This document shows, one piece after another, positions 11,617-24,554 of a stretch of DNA of 64,000 nucleotides. Positions within the stretch are counted from its first letter, which is position 1. Each line of letters opens with the position of its first letter. Origin of the DNA: Allantophomopsis cytisporea (lineage: Eukaryota; Ascomycota; Leotiomycetes; Phacidiales; Phacidiaceae); assembly GCA_024752435.1 (NCBI GenBank), contig CP103037.1:434001-498000 (forward strand). The letters run 5' to 3'. The position numbers and the translations under genes were made by a program. The notes beneath the pieces are model-generated. The model searched no databases, had not been told where the DNA came from, and saw only the letters and a list, made by a program, of their open reading frames with translations.

Positions 11617-13976
11617 TTATCGGTCAAGAAGTGACCCCCAACCGCGTGAACTTTCTGAACTGTGTAGCTCAAAGCCAGGCATAGGCACTATACTCAACTC
11701 TGTTCCATCGAAGTAGGATCCAGTCGGGAAGACATCCGCATACAAACTCTGCTGTGTCTGCGGCTGTGAAAGTCCACCTGCATCGAAGACTCTGGAAAGT
11801 GAGAAATCCCTGGGATGCTGTAGGTCTCGGATGGCCGTATTAAGTGATGACTCATTCATGCTTCCCAACTGTGGATTTGCGAATTCCTGTTCTGTAGACT
11901 CCGCAGTCGTGACTTCAGTCGGAGGGAGTGTGGATGATTCTTGTATCTTCTTGTAGAAGTGCTCGAGGACTTCGACACCAGATTTCGCCATGACACTTTT
12001 GTGTTGCACAAGTGAGAGGCGTTGGATAGTTTGTCGGAGAGCATGGTATATCTTTCCAAGACAGGGATCTTCCATTGGAAAGTCGATAACTGTGGCTGCA
12101 AGGAAGATACCAGCATCGATACTGTAGAACGATAGGCCATATAGCTTATATTGGTGTTCATACATAGTCTCAAATAAGAGCTGTTGATACTTCAGACTTT
12201 CCAGAGCTGCTTGAACGGCGGCTTGTCGGCTTGGGGCATGGACGGCGGCGTATGACCTGTAAAGTGCCATGATAAAACAGTTTACTAAATACCCGATATG
12301 GTAGCGTTGCTTTCGCAGGTGTGGATACTGGAGATCTAGAGACGTATCGGGATTTTCGGGCCGAAGAACAGGCGCCAATGTATCCAAAATGAAAACAACT
12401 TGATCATGGAGCGTTTTAACCTTGGTGTAGTCCTGTGTATGTCGGCTTCTTGATCTTAGAGACATCATCGCGTGCATTTTAAGAGCTAAAACTCTGTGGA
12501 ATGATTGTACCGCATAATTGGATGGTAGTTGACTACCTGTGACGGCCATTGGAAGTATCTTGGAGGGGTCCTCGGGTATGTCACAGTCTATTGGCGCTTT
12601 GACGGTACAGTCTTCAAGATGAATAGTACGGGGTCGTCCCAATATTAATGCCATATGGCTGCCGGTGTCAGTATATAAAAATCTGAAATGAAAAGGTCGA
12701 TTACCTATCATAAATGAATAAAATTGCCCACACCCGGCGCTTATACTGGTCATACCAAAGCCTAGATATGGTTTCTTCCAGAGTATCCTCTGAGTTCTGA
12801 TGAACTTCTGCTTCTAGATGTAAACCAAGATCTTGCGCCTGTCTGAGTCAAGCGTCAGCAGTACTTGACATGAAATCCATTATTATTACATACCTAATTG
12901 CATTTCCCAGACTATACCACGACTCGGTCCCCTGACTAAAACCTTTCAACCAAGAACATCTCAGAAGATCGTGCTGTACCGCGGTAATCGCTGAATTATG
13001 TCTTCCAAGAATAGTCATGATCTCCAAACCAACTCTGCTGTACCTCTGTGATAAACGATCACAAACTTCGTCATCTGGAAAACCGAAAAACTCGAGACAA
13101 GGATTATTGGGTGGTATATACAGCACCGCGATAGCAATGACTTGAAACAATAATGCTGGGAAGTACTCTATATCACGTCTAGTAAAGTTGGTCGACGTAG
13201 CATGGGAGTTTGGTGTCCCCGTCGATTCTCGCCAGAGATAAAATAGTTTCTTAAAGAAGTAAGGTTCAAGCTGTCTGCTGAAAGAATTCACTTCAGAGAA
13301 ATAGACTGCAATTAGCTCACCGAGGATCTCATCTGAGGGAAGTTGAGACACAAGACGTTGCAATCTTCCTGCAAAATGGGCATCTAGTGAAAAGCCATAT
13401 GCGATGGTTGTAGGCGCATTTCGATCAATTTCTTGAAGTGACTAATCTCATCAGTACCCTACTTAGAGCAGTAACAGAGAGAACTCACCTTTTTCAAGCC
13501 GCTGAATACATTACTGTTATCAAGAGAAGAGTACCCGGCCTGGTTGCGAAAGTCTGAGGGTGCGAAGGACTCATCCTCATAGATTTGATCATGTGCCGAG
13601 CTTGTACTTGGGCATGAACTATTGTCTTGCTGTGTTATGTCGATCTGTTGAGGGCTGATGAGAAACGTCAGTACGATAAATTGTCTACTCATATGGCTGT
13701 CAAACACTATGTCTAACAGTCAAGTGTATGAGAGGGGAACGGGCAGGATATTTCAACGTACGAGTCCTCTCCGTAATAACACTGTTCGGGGACATTGCGA
13801 GATACGCAGACATCGCACGGTCTCGCACGGTTGCACTGGTCACATTAGATAAGGCTAAAGGATATGATGTTTGCTGGAGTAGATACCTTTTGTTTCCTAC
13901 GATGACATTCCCCACACGCGGTGATGGGACGTTTTCGCTTGCGCGGTGGTGGGTTGGAAGAAGCACGACCGCTCAT
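11617..13976 (-). CDS. Zn2Cys6 fungal-specific transcription factor
   Basis: Six-exon model, 685 residues: 13976-13887, 13835-13762, 13654-13489, 13441-12894, 12842-12705, 12658-11617; all phases agree. Exons 1 and 2 together build the binuclear cluster at residues 21-49 (CGEC, RRKQK, CNRARPC, DVC, final Cys in PEQC), preceded by a basic stretch. The intron splits the cluster immediately before its third cysteine. The middle is a fungal transcription-factor regulatory domain (PF04082 type), with the usual 'QDLGLH' and 'DSHMALILGRP' signatures at the exon 4-5-6 joints. The nuclear regulator's target is unknown. The next gene upstream on the same strand is an amino-acid permease, a possible but unproven target. 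Confidence 0.88.
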
Positions 13977-15130
13977 GATACTTGGCAACAATTTGTCCGG
14001 CTTGAAAGACTTATTGACGCACTAGTACTGTTCGGATCGGGGATAGCAATATAGAGAATACGGTACATAAGGTTACAGATTTCATTGATCTGACGATATG
14101 ATCACAGATGATTTCAAACAGAATTGGGCGCAGTAGTCGCGCATTGGCCGATGGCTTCGGCCGAAAAGTAGCGTTTATGGGATTTTCCGACGGGTTTGTG
14201 GACGTACCAGCTATTTTCGGCCGAACAGCTAACCTTGCTGGTAGCTTATCCTACGAACGTCGACGCAGATTCCGATAGTTATATTGATATATTTTAGATA
14301 TCGATGTAGTAACACACAATTATTGGTGAATCATGTCAATGATCAAGGTGGTAGAGAACGAGTCGCATTGAATGCTCATTCTAGAATTAAGCAGTTTAAT
14401 ATCAGGAAGTGCTAAGTTTGCGCCCGCGTGTTATAAAATGAAACTTATAATTCTATGAGACCATTTCCCTCAGTTAATTGGGTCTGTGAGACATTCACCC
14501 TACTTTTAAAGGGACAATTTTTGAATCACTATAATCTGCTCATCTGTTCATTGTATGCTCCTGAAATATTCAAGAGCAATTGTAGCAGTCAATTCTTTGC
14601 ACGTAAAACAATATAATTTCTCATGATCGCTCGGCTATTTTGTAACAGACCATCTGACAAACAATCTATCTGGCTATTAGTGACAGTATATCTCAAAACT
14701 TATATGGTAGTGAATAGGTGTTGGAATCTTACTGATTCTCATGTTTCACGTAAGATATAGCAACAGTACGAGCACTGGCATGAGGTTCTCGTACAAGTTC
14801 TCCAGAGTAATATTCCTGATGGAGGAGGTAGGAGCTTAAGTATATGACATAGGGTCTAAGGGAAGGGTCAAGTTGGTACATATTGGAGCTTGATTAGGGC
14901 ACTCTGGTTGTCCTAAGTATTGTGTAATATTGATTGAATGAACAAAGTTGACAACAAGTGCCATCACGCATGGAAACGTCTCTGATCTATATACTTCATT
15001 GTATCTATCAAATTTATATGTAGTTAATAAAGTTCAAGGCTCCATGTATTCATGATGTAAAGTGGTTCGTCGATTCATTAAATGATGGGGTTTTTTGCCC
15101 GGCCTGCCCGATTTCTGGGGACGTGATCAT
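13977..15130. other. Intergenic, AT-rich, no gene seen
   Basis: Lies between the 5' end of the Zn2Cys6 gene and the 3' end of the permease gene. AT-rich, with no frame that carries a motif. Confidence 0.65.
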
Positions 15131-17236
15131 TCAACTCCATAGAATATTGAGGCGGCGCCAACCAACGACTGGTTTTGATGGTTGTTCTGTCTCATCTGCT
15201 GCAATATCTAGGAAGCGTCGAATTGGAATATCATCGAGAGGCACCATTTTAGTCCTCTTATAAAACTTGTAACCAAAAAAAGCTATAAAGAAGAGAGGAA
15301 TATTGATATATGAGGAGATAAATGTCTCTGTACTCCAGCTATGGAAAAGAAATTAGTTTTGTGATTATCAAAAATGATCTAATGGAGTTGTCCTTACTGT
15401 CTGTGAATGAAAGTAGTATAGCCTCCAGTAAGTAACAAGATAGTGAAAGCCACAAGAGAGATCCATGCACCATAGGGCTGAAAAGGAGCTTTCCATGGAA
15501 GTTCGGATCGGCTGATGCCTTGTTTCCTACACCCATAATAAAAGCGAAGATAGACAGCACAGATTGTTAACCAGTTGACGATCGCTGAAACTGATACCAA
15601 GTCTTGAAACCAGTTGAATACAGTCGCAGCCGATGACGACAGAGTCATATAGCCAAGCGCGATGAACGCACCATATAGAGCGATCGCTACATATGGGATG
15701 CCGAATCGGTTTGTGCGAAGAAATATCTTAGGAGCATGTCCTTCCTTAGCAATACCATAGAGAAGTCGGGATCCCCCAAGCATACCTATTTTATTTGTTA
15801 GGACGAAAGTCAGCATGAAATGATATCTATGAACCCACCAGAATTTCCGGAACTCCAAGCACTAGTAAGCACAACGAAGTTTATTATCGAAGGAACAACT
15901 CGAATTCCAGCTCTTTTTGCTGCGAGGACAAATGGAGACGAGGCAGCCGTACCGGTTGATGAGAGGAGGTCTGGATCGCTGCTTGGAACGAGAAGACCAA
16001 CCATGAAGATGGAAAGCACTATACACGGTTGAGCAAGAAGATATTATCCATTAGAATGTTTGTTGACTTACCATAAAATAGTAGCACACGAAAGAAAATC
16101 CGGCGAGCTGCACGAGGTATAGCCCGACGAGGATTTCGCACTTCGGCCGCTGCGAGAGAAAAGGCCTCGATACCTGCATAAGAGTATACGGCGTTTGAAA
16201 GTGTAGTCCAAAAGCCCATAAAACGTCCTAGACGCCCAGCATAACCCAAATACTGTACAAAAGGTCCTGGATCTCTCCAGTATTGAAAGCCATATGCATG
16301 GTGAGAAGGAGCACCTCCGCAGACAATAACAAGTGCCTAAATTGTTTAGCAACTCAGAGCCGCGTGCCATATGTTGGAGGGGGTGCATACCATTATATTT
16401 ACCCCAATAATCAGCATAATCTTTAGCATTGAGAAGGTAAACTCTAGCTCTCCATATACTCTCACCAAGAAGAGGTTACTAATTATCATCAAAACTCCAA
16501 ATACTGTAATCCATATGCCATCATTCATTGTTTTCCAGAAGTCGACGATGATAGCTGCAGCTACAATCTCAGCTGGGATTGAGACTAAGCCGGCGTAGAC
16601 TTGATTCCAGCCATTCGCAAATGCGAGCGAGGGGTCGAAGAAGTATTCAGCATGCCTGTTGATGCCACCACTCAATGGCACAAGTGTACTATTCAATTGT
16701 CAGGTTAAATATTTCCATATCCAGGGGATATATATGCTAACCTCATCTCTCCAATAGAGAGAACCACGCCAGCGACGAGGACACCAACAATGGAGTATCC
16801 AAGACTGTTATTTTATTAGATTGTTCATGATTCTTTCATCTTTCGAGTTTTGTTGGTCAAATCTTACAATGCTCCAAGAGGACCTGCATTTACAATAGCA
16901 CTTCCTGAACTCAAAAACAGTCCCTGAAGATGTCAGTCACATACCATTGGTGAGATTTTGGATAATCACTGTTCCAATAGTCCCAGCCAGTGCTATCATT
17001 TGAATATGTCGTTGACGGAGACCTTGCCTATAAAAATGAAGTCAAACATGTGCAGTAATAGATGGTTTGCACTTGGTTGGTTACCTCAACTCCCTCGTCT
17101 CAATGAACTCTCGAGGTGTCTCGAGTTCCCCAACACCGAGATCAATGTTTTTAGCACCATCCTTTTCAGATTTCTGTTGGTTGCTCGAAAAGGTTTGATG
17201 TACTTCATCTTTTTCTTCAGGGATTCTGGACACCAT
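15131..17236 (-). CDS. Amino-acid permease (APC superfamily, YAT type)
   Basis: Nine-exon model, 555 residues: 17236-17085, 17027-16970, 16923-16868, 16804-16742, 16688-16391, 16336-16072, 16018-15839, 15785-15398, 15338-15131. Introns are 46-63 nt and every phase agrees. A charged cytosolic N-terminus leads to the first membrane helix signature (RHIQMIALAGTIGTGLFLSS), followed by the 'GEMSTLVPLSGG' and 'FANGWNQVY' blocks typical of fungal amino-acid permeases. About 12 hydrophobic segments follow, ending in the conserved cytosolic tail (FISSYINIPLFF, then KRTKMVPLDDIP and a final NILWS). It should import amino acids at the plasma membrane by proton symport. The substrate cannot be read from sequence. 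The final exon was found only by phase and family match. Confidence 0.9.
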
Positions 17237-19708
17237 ACTGAAATCCGATGAGAAATCACGACGCTGTAGGAGATGCAACAAACTACAAAACGAAAAACAA
17301 GATGTTTCTGTCTATCAAAGATGAGGTTGTTTATAAGTCCAACCAGAGCTTGAAGTCGTAATTCAAGAAGCCCTTATCTTACGTGCAAGATAACAAGAAT
17401 GGGGCAAATAGATGATAAGTAGATTATATTCAGGTATCGAAGATTAGTGGGTCCTTTCAAGGCTAACGCCTTCAGTTATAATTATTTGAGCATCTGTGCT
17501 ACACACCAATGGTGGAGTTCATCCTGCAAGTTGTGACGAAAGTGCTATCTCGATAATGCAGTGACAAGCATTGCGTCTCAACACCTTGAACTTAGATATA
17601 CCTGCATATGACGAATTGAACTTATTCAGTGAGGCAAAACTACTGCTACACGTAGCTGAACCCTGATAACTCCAGCCTACATCTCTCTTTATTTGATCAA
17701 AAGTAAGGGTATTGATACCTGTCCACTTGGAGGAAAATGTCTATGAGAAATGTTATTCCATCAACTTCGAATACTAAGCTATGTACTATTCGTGTTGTAG
17801 TATCTTCTTAACTTATATTTCGTCAATCTGATCAAACTGCTCAACTGTATCGATCATCATCAGTAAAGAATGGAGGGGTCACCGTTGAAGCCATATTTTG
17901 AGTGTGCACGAGGAAACTGGTTATCACCGGACACATTCGATGGCGAAGAGTGTCAACCTCGGCGCCGCGAAAAGCGAATCAGCTTTCTCCCAGCATATCA
18001 CTAAGCGAACGGCCCGAGTCTCTCTATAATATCTCGGCGATGATCTTTTGTAGTCTAAATGATCATTTATCGAATAGCAGATTGGAGGCCGTAACGCGTC
18101 ATGAGGGTAGTGAAGTTGCTATATGAGAAATTTTATGATCGGGATTTTACGGATATTCTAAAACGATTTTGTTTTATAATGTACTGATATGTGCACATTA
18201 TTATCCGACTAGATCTTGACTATACTCTTTAAACTAACGTTTAGTTTTGCGACGGGTTGACACTAGACTTCGGCAATGCGTGTTTCCCACTCTAAATGTA
18301 CGTATTCAAGTAGCCTAACTGCCAAGTAGATCTTGTCTGCTCTTTAATATTCTTAGGAGTCGTCTTCTCCACTGCAACTGGTTCACAGCGCTGGTCTTGT
18401 TGATGAAGATTATATTCGGCTATCAGCGGTTTATACTTAGATGGCCTAGTTTAGAGCAACTACTCACATATAAATATCGCACGTGACGAACTTGTATCTT
18501 TCGTCGTCTCATTCTGGACGTTGGCTTGTATTAATGCGTACATACTAATTCGTCAGTTATAGTATCAGAAACCACTAACTCACATCAACGTTTAGTCAGC
18601 ATTCTTCGATGTAGCATACCTGGATAATCCAACCACATGCTTGAACACTACATGACAATTACCATCTATCATTTGCTATCTGCTATCTACAACGAGATTG
18701 CTTCTCATTGGCAGCCTGAAGTCGTACACATGCTGTGAGCTCTTTGTGTCACCTTGTTCGGTGCTGTTTTCAAGCCTTCTCACGAAAGCTAGCAGCTTCG
18801 ATTAACTCTGGCCTCATAGGTCAGTGTGCCCTTCATTTTTAGGGGTTGATATGTGAATCCGATGCTCTTGACCAACAGGATGATATAGCCCGAGATCAAC
18901 CTGTGTACAATTATCGGCCACGTCTGGGAGATAGTCGCGGTGTACTTTTGTCAACCACTTGCAACCAACATTTTCCCCGGGCACTGCTATTAATTAGCTG
19001 TGGGGTGCTGCGGAGCTTTTGAGATATTACATGCAAGCAATCACACGTTCTACCTAACATGCGCACCCTTCTCTCTAGAAGAAAAGATGATGAACTTTAC
19101 CATGCAACTGGTTGGCTGTAAAGGCCGTGGGCGCCTTTGCTATACGAATGGCCAGACGTTCCACATCTAGAGGTACTCGAATGCTTGAAGTGGGACATCG
19201 AGAATACTAGGATCTGTATGCAAGCCCACCAAACAAAAGCCACTCAAATCTGGAGTCAGGCGAAGGTTGCCTTTGTACTCCATAACAGTTGGAGTATATT
19301 TCACAGTCATTGGCGGTGCTTTTGTCGCCAGAGTTGATTGGTCAGAGTTCGATAATTCACACACATGAATTGCGCATCTTCGCTATGATGTCTCCGCATA
19401 AGCTTGCAGCTGGATCTGGCTCAGCCCAGATAGGCGTAGCATATGATGGAGTAAATGGGCGGCAGCAGGGATTTTGGAGGTGCTTTTGTCGACCAATAAT
19501 AATTGCTCGATGAAAGCCAAAGGCCAGCCTCATGCGCATGGCAGTAAACATATATCAACCTCGACTTGCACTTCTTTTCTTGCCCAGGAGACTTTTCTTC
19601 TTTCTTCAAAGCTGAGTTTCTTCGTTATCACAGCAAGATCAATTTGCCTCTCGGGGAACGCTCATTTGTTAGGATACTCGACGATTTTAATCAACGTAGG
19701 CAGCAGCT
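17237..19708. other. Intergenic, no gene seen
   Basis: About 2.5 kb. Frames are short and without motif. Two related short segments (around 19309-19330 and 19470-19492) share the core GGTGCTTTTGTCG, suggesting decayed repeat copies. The end is the 5' flank of the Clr5 gene. Confidence 0.55.
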
Positions 19709-21716
19709 ATGGCTCAGCCTTACTATTTCCCGATCGCTCCCCGACCACAAATATTTCCTGGAGCAGGAATTCATTCGGCATTTGCATCTCAAGTTCCAGT
19801 ACCAGCAGCGACCGGAACGAAAAGGAGCAATAGACGAAGTAAAGCTGCTGTTTCGCACACCAACGAAGAATGGGAAGCTATAAAGCCTGAGGTCACAGAC
19901 ATGGTCATCAATCAGAACTTGAAACCCCTGGAGATCGAGAAGCATTTTGACAAGAAGGATCCGCCCTTTGTTGCCAAGTAAGAACATCCATAGATCACTT
20001 GATTAGAGTTTCCTAACAAAGTCAAATCAGTAAACGGCAGTGGGAGCGCCGACTGAACCAGTGGGGACTACACACGAACATCCCAAGTAATAAAAAGGCC
20101 AAAATGGTCCAGCTCAAGGACAAGCGTTGGGAAGATGAACAAAAGGATACCAAGTTTCGCTATATGAAACGGGACGTACCGATGCACAAGCTTGATCGCT
20201 ATACAAAGACAAACCAATCAGTGGAGACCAATTATGTTTCAGATTCCACTCCAAGCAGTAAGACAAGATTGTTTGTTTAATTTTCACCATTCAGAATTCG
20301 GGCTAACAAAAACAAGCCATCTCAGATGTTACAGCGTTTACACCGAGAGATATGAACACGCCTAGAGAACCCCCTACACCAAGAGACCTAGATACACCCA
20401 GAGATCCACAAACTCCGTTCGGCTCGAACCAAAATCTTGAGATCAGCTCAGAAACAGTACTCCTCCCTCTTCAATCGCCATCATACAATCCAGATCTATC
20501 CAAATTCATCGCGCCGTCGCCTACACTGTCGATCATCAGTGCAAGAACTGATTATACCTTTGAAGGCCAAAGCCCAGCACCCATAGGACCTGCATCCCTC
20601 ATGCCTGTTGATTCCTACAATCACTCGATCACTGGACCAAATTCAAACCTCCTACCTGTGGATTCCTTTAGAAGGCCACACCTCAGCGCCAACCCCAATC
20701 CGACCAATTCTCAGGTCCAGGATTTAGTCACGGATATCAACAAAGATTTGGATCTAATAAGCATGCCACCGCCTAGTCATGCAGGGACTAAAACTCAGCC
20801 TAGATACCGTCAGGACGAAGAGAAGAGACTACACATAAACCTTGAGAGGGCTGAGCAAAAATTTGGGAAAGACTATATAAAGACTTTGCCCATCATGGAG
20901 CAACTTTGCGCTATTCTTGCAGATCAAGGACGGTATAAATCCTCTGAGGTACTTGCACGACGTATCTTGATGGCTTGCTCAGTCCTTGTTAGAGATATCC
21001 CGCAGTCCCTCAGAGCGACCATCACACTAGGCAATATCCTCAGGTTGCAAGGTCGCTATCATGATGGAGAAAGAATCCTTCCATATATCATAGAGAAACT
21101 AGAGAATGGCGTCGATTTTCAAGCTAGAGAAGGATTGCTTTATGAGGCTTATGTTGTTCTGGCGGATATGTTAATCTGTCTACACAATCTTGATGAAGCT
21201 TTGGTTCTACAAAAGAATGAGATGGAGTTGGTCGTGAAGCGAGGTATGGATAGCCTTCAACAATATAAAATTCGCGGAAAAATAGCGTATTTTTATCTAA
21301 GGCAGGGAAACGTGGATGTTGCATTGGCAAAGCTGCGTGAAGAAGTGGAAGGTCTCTATCGCTTAGGAGAGAAAGACAATTATGAGACGATCAATATGAC
21401 GCTTGGTATTCTTGAAGCTCTCCAAAAGAAAAGGTCCGTGATAGAGGGACTCGAAGCACTTAACAAGTATAAGGTAATCACACAACGCGTTCTCGGGACT
21501 GAGCATTCGATAACGCTAGACTTCTGTTATTGTGAGGCGAAGATATATTATGATCAGGGTGAGAAGACTGCAGCAAAGATAATCCTGGAGAATGAGTTGA
21601 AAATAGAAGAGAAAGTATTGGGCGGAACTCATCCAGATACGAAATTAACCAGAAACGTTCTGGAGGATCTCAAAGAGGAGATGGATGAGGATTTTCTAAG
21701 AGGTCAAATCTTTTGA
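19709..21716 (+). CDS. Clr5-domain protein with TPR-like C-terminus
   Basis: Three-exon model, 631 residues: 19709-19977, 20031-20257, 20317-21716; phases agree. Residues about 50-105 form a Clr5 domain (PF14420), a fungal helical domain: 'EEWEAIKPEV' opens it and 'KRQWERRLNQWGL' closes it, and the first intron interrupts it. A Pro/Thr-rich linker follows (TPREPPTPRD-type short repeats near residue 180). After residue about 330 the protein is helical, with TPR-like pairs (LERAEQKFG, AILADQGRY, GNILRLQGRYHDGERIL, ALVLQKNEM) ending in the 'VLGGTHPDT' motif familiar from TPR_12/kinesin-light-chain-type repeats. Clr5 proteins are of unknown function in general; protein-protein scaffolding is likely from the repeats. 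Confidence 0.85.
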
Positions 21717-22748
21717 TAGAACTAATACCAAAACGCGTAAGGAAACTTTGCTTCTTAATGATCAAGAAAATACTGCATGATGTGCTTGATTCCGTACAAA
21801 ACCAATCAGACTATCAAAGGAATATAACCCTGCTCATCATCCCCGTAACGTATGACAACCCGGAGTCCCCCAGAAACCTGATAGACAGAGCTTATTGCGA
21901 GCGAAAAAATCTCTAGTCCGCAGAAAAACATACTTGGTCAATGCCCACTAAAATCTCAGACACAAGAATGGTAACAAGGCAGGTATCACGATCGCCAGCT
22001 GAGTAACTCCACCCAAGCGCTTGAGTATATGGATTCAGCCAAACAAATGAGCCGACTGAGCAAGAAAGTCGCTCATCATGATCGCCAAATCTTGCCACTC
22101 GGGTGTGCTTTGACGTCATATATAAGCCTCCGAAAATGCTCTCTCGGGGGATAAAGCATGACAATATGTACGGCGGAATCTTGTCATTGTGTTGTGCTGC
22201 GCACTTGACGCTCAGCACCGCTCTCGATTCGACGATGGAAATATGAATGATGACGAGCAGCTAACGGCAGTGAGGAGTGCCCGGCGACGGTTCACATCAC
22301 GAGACCAAGCATTCCATACCATCGTCGAAGAAGCATGTTGTTATTGTTGTTGCGTTGCGTGTGTCTACTAAGGATGCACGAGGAAGATGTGCTATATATA
22401 CCCAAGTCTTCCTACGACACATTTATCGTTCGCATACGTCCCATTCAGTGGTTCCAATCCGTATCCACCAGTACGCTACATCACATCACATATAGTCTCA
22501 GAGTATGGACAATCTTCAGTCGAGATCCAAGAGTAATGGACTATTATTATCATTATCATCCACTCATGACCTCATGCCCACATCATCTAATAAACGCCAT
22601 CTAACCCCTATACCATTCTCCTTCACTCTCGCACGTTAAGAACCCAACCCAAACGCCAATCTATCGTTTAAACGCCTCAAATGCATTTTCATCTTCACAA
22701 GCTCCTTTCAAAGCCCATCACATCTCATTCCTTCCCCCTGAGACCACC
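21717..22748. other. Intergenic, no gene seen
   Basis: 3' flanks of the convergent Clr5 and GH79 genes. Short frames only. Confidence 0.6.
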
Positions 22749-24554
22749 TTACAAGATCACAATAACCACCAATCCAACCAAAGCTCCAACCCACCACCTA
22801 GCACCCAATCTACTCACACCCCCCTTCTTACTCCCCGTAGCACTGGCACTGGCACTGGACGCACTGCTCGAGCTGGCACTAGGACTAGCACTACCAGTCG
22901 TGCTGGAAACGCCAGTAGAATCACCATTGCAGCTCAACGTGCCCAACTTAGTGCCGACATTCGCGACAACAGCCTGGGAATCCCGCACGCTTACAGTAGC
23001 GACAGCATCACTGCCTACAGTAACGGATTGCGTAAAGCCACTATCGGTATCGACTGTTGTTGGGGTGCCGTCATCATTCTCCTCGAACGAAATACCGTTC
23101 CACGTCGCATTGCGCTGCACATCTGCGCCGTCGGCAGAGAGGTAACTGAGGTAGAGCACTGTATTGGCGAGGCTGGAGGGCAGGGAGATCTCGAAAGAGG
23201 CGGAACCTGCACTGGAGATATCAGTCTCGTTGACGACCTGCGTATTGAGGAGTACGAGGGCCGCAAGGTCGCCGTTGGATTGATAGGTGGCATAGGCACC
23301 GAGCTTGTCATCGTAGCCGGAGGGCGTGGAGTCAAGCGTGAGTGTCGCGACTCGTGTGTTGTTGTTGCATCCAATCAGCTGTGCCATGGCCGCGTATGCG
23401 TAGTAGATCGGGCGGACGAATGGAGAGTTGCCATACACTGTTATTGGCTGCCAGGCTGAGGCGTTGCTATTGTCTGTCATGTGGAACTGCACAGAGGAGA
23501 TGTTGAGTGTGGCGGCGTAGAGGAAGAAGTTCAGCGTCCACAAGGAAGCTGCGAATGTGTTGGAAATACCATCTTCGCCGATGGGTCCTACCACGCCCAT
23601 CTCGCGGAGGACGTAAGGCAGATCAGTATCGTAGGCTTGTTCAGTCTGCGTTACCCAAGCGGCGAATTGCGAGGCAGTGGTTGAGAGATCAGTGAATAGG
23701 TCCATGGTGAGCGTGTAGGTTGATACGCCAATGTAGTAGTAGTAATCGTGCTGGTTCCAAGCTGCAAGATATGGTTTCGATGAACTATTCGTGAGCCCGT
23801 CATCATTTGCTAGCTGCTCGATCTCGAAGGTCGTGCCGATTGTGGACGCCGTACATCCTGGCTCGAAGAAAGCTTGCGATTTTCCGGCTGGCTTGAGGAC
23901 TTGTTCGTAGACTGCCTCGGCACGCTCCAGCCATTGTGCACTGTAGACTGCGCCAGTCCAGGTTCCATTGCGGAAGCCGTTTTCCAGGTAGAGGTCTGGC
24001 TCATTGCCGATTTCGAAGGAGACGAGATCGACATTTGTGAGGCCATTGACCACAGCACCGGCCTCGGCGACGATCTGGTCGAGGTAGTCGGCGTTAGCAT
24101 ACGCCAAATTCAGACCAAATGTAATGGGTGTTCCCGTTGGGAAGCGGTTGATAGCTTCGAGGTACTTGGGACCAAAGGTGTACTCGTTACTTGGGTAAGC
24201 ACCTTGGCCATCTGCATCGGCGTCGTATTTGAGTGCGTAGCTGTCGTATGATGAATCATATACCATGTTATCCTCCGTATTTCCACCAATGCGCATGTGA
24301 GGTGGTACGCCTGTGTAATCGGCCAGATTTTGTAGCAGGTTCACGGACAAGTTGTTTGTCGAGCTGCCACCAGTGAAGGAAAAGAGATTCGAGGGCTCAA
24401 TTCCAAAGCCTGCAAATGAGGGGCTCAGTACAGCTGAGGCATCAGATCCGGCAGACCCGGATGCTGAAAGAGTTACGACATTTGCGCTGGCGACACTTTG
24501 GAGGAGGAGGTTGAGGGATGCCAGAGAGAGCACGGTACTTTGTCGCGAAAACAT
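22749..24554 (-). CDS. GH79-family glycoside hydrolase, probably GPI-anchored
   Basis: Single-exon protein of 601 residues starting at the ATG at 24554. An N-terminal signal peptide (about residues 1-24) is followed by a TIM-barrel region with the family's acid/base motif IGNEP (Glu185) and a candidate nucleophile in LREMG (Glu318). A beta-sandwich C-terminal domain (GH79C type) occupies roughly residues 395-535. The tail is a Ser/Ala-rich linker (about 555-575), a basic patch and a hydrophobic terminus, the usual layout of a GPI attachment signal, which would fix the enzyme to membrane or wall. GH79 members hydrolyse beta-glucuronides, for example on arabinogalactan proteins. The actual substrate is not deducible. 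Several Asn-x-Ser/Thr sites support secretion. Confidence 0.87.
   Translation of the reverse strand: MFSRQSTVLSLASLNLLLQSVASANVVTLSASGSAGSDASAVLSPSFAGFGIEPSNLFSFTGGSSTNNLSVNLLQNLADYTGVPPHMRIGGNTEDNMVYDSSYDSYALKYDADADGQGAYPSNEYTFGPKYLEAINRFPTGTPITFGLNLAYANADYLDQIVAEAGAVVNGLTNVDLVSFEIGNEPDLYLENGFRNGTWTGAVYSAQWLERAEAVYEQVLKPAGKSQAFFEPGCTASTIGTTFEIEQLANDDGLTNSSSKPYLAAWNQHDYYYYIGVSTYTLTMDLFTDLSTTASQFAAWVTQTEQAYDTDLPYVLREMGVVGPIGEDGISNTFAASLWTLNFFLYAATLNISSVQFHMTDNSNASAWQPITVYGNSPFVRPIYYAYAAMAQLIGCNNNTRVATLTLDSTPSGYDDKLGAYATYQSNGDLAALVLLNTQVVNETDISSAGSASFEISLPSSLANTVLYLSYLSADGADVQRNATWNGISFEENDDGTPTTVDTDSGFTQSVTVGSDAVATVSVRDSQAVVANVGTKLGTLSCNGDSTGVSSTTGSASPSASSSSASSASASATGSKKGGVSRLGARWWVGALVGLVVIVIL

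Noticed and set aside
22681..24251. Several open frames on the plus strand opposite the GH79 gene
   Set aside because: They mirror a GC-biased real gene on the minus strand and show no motifs.
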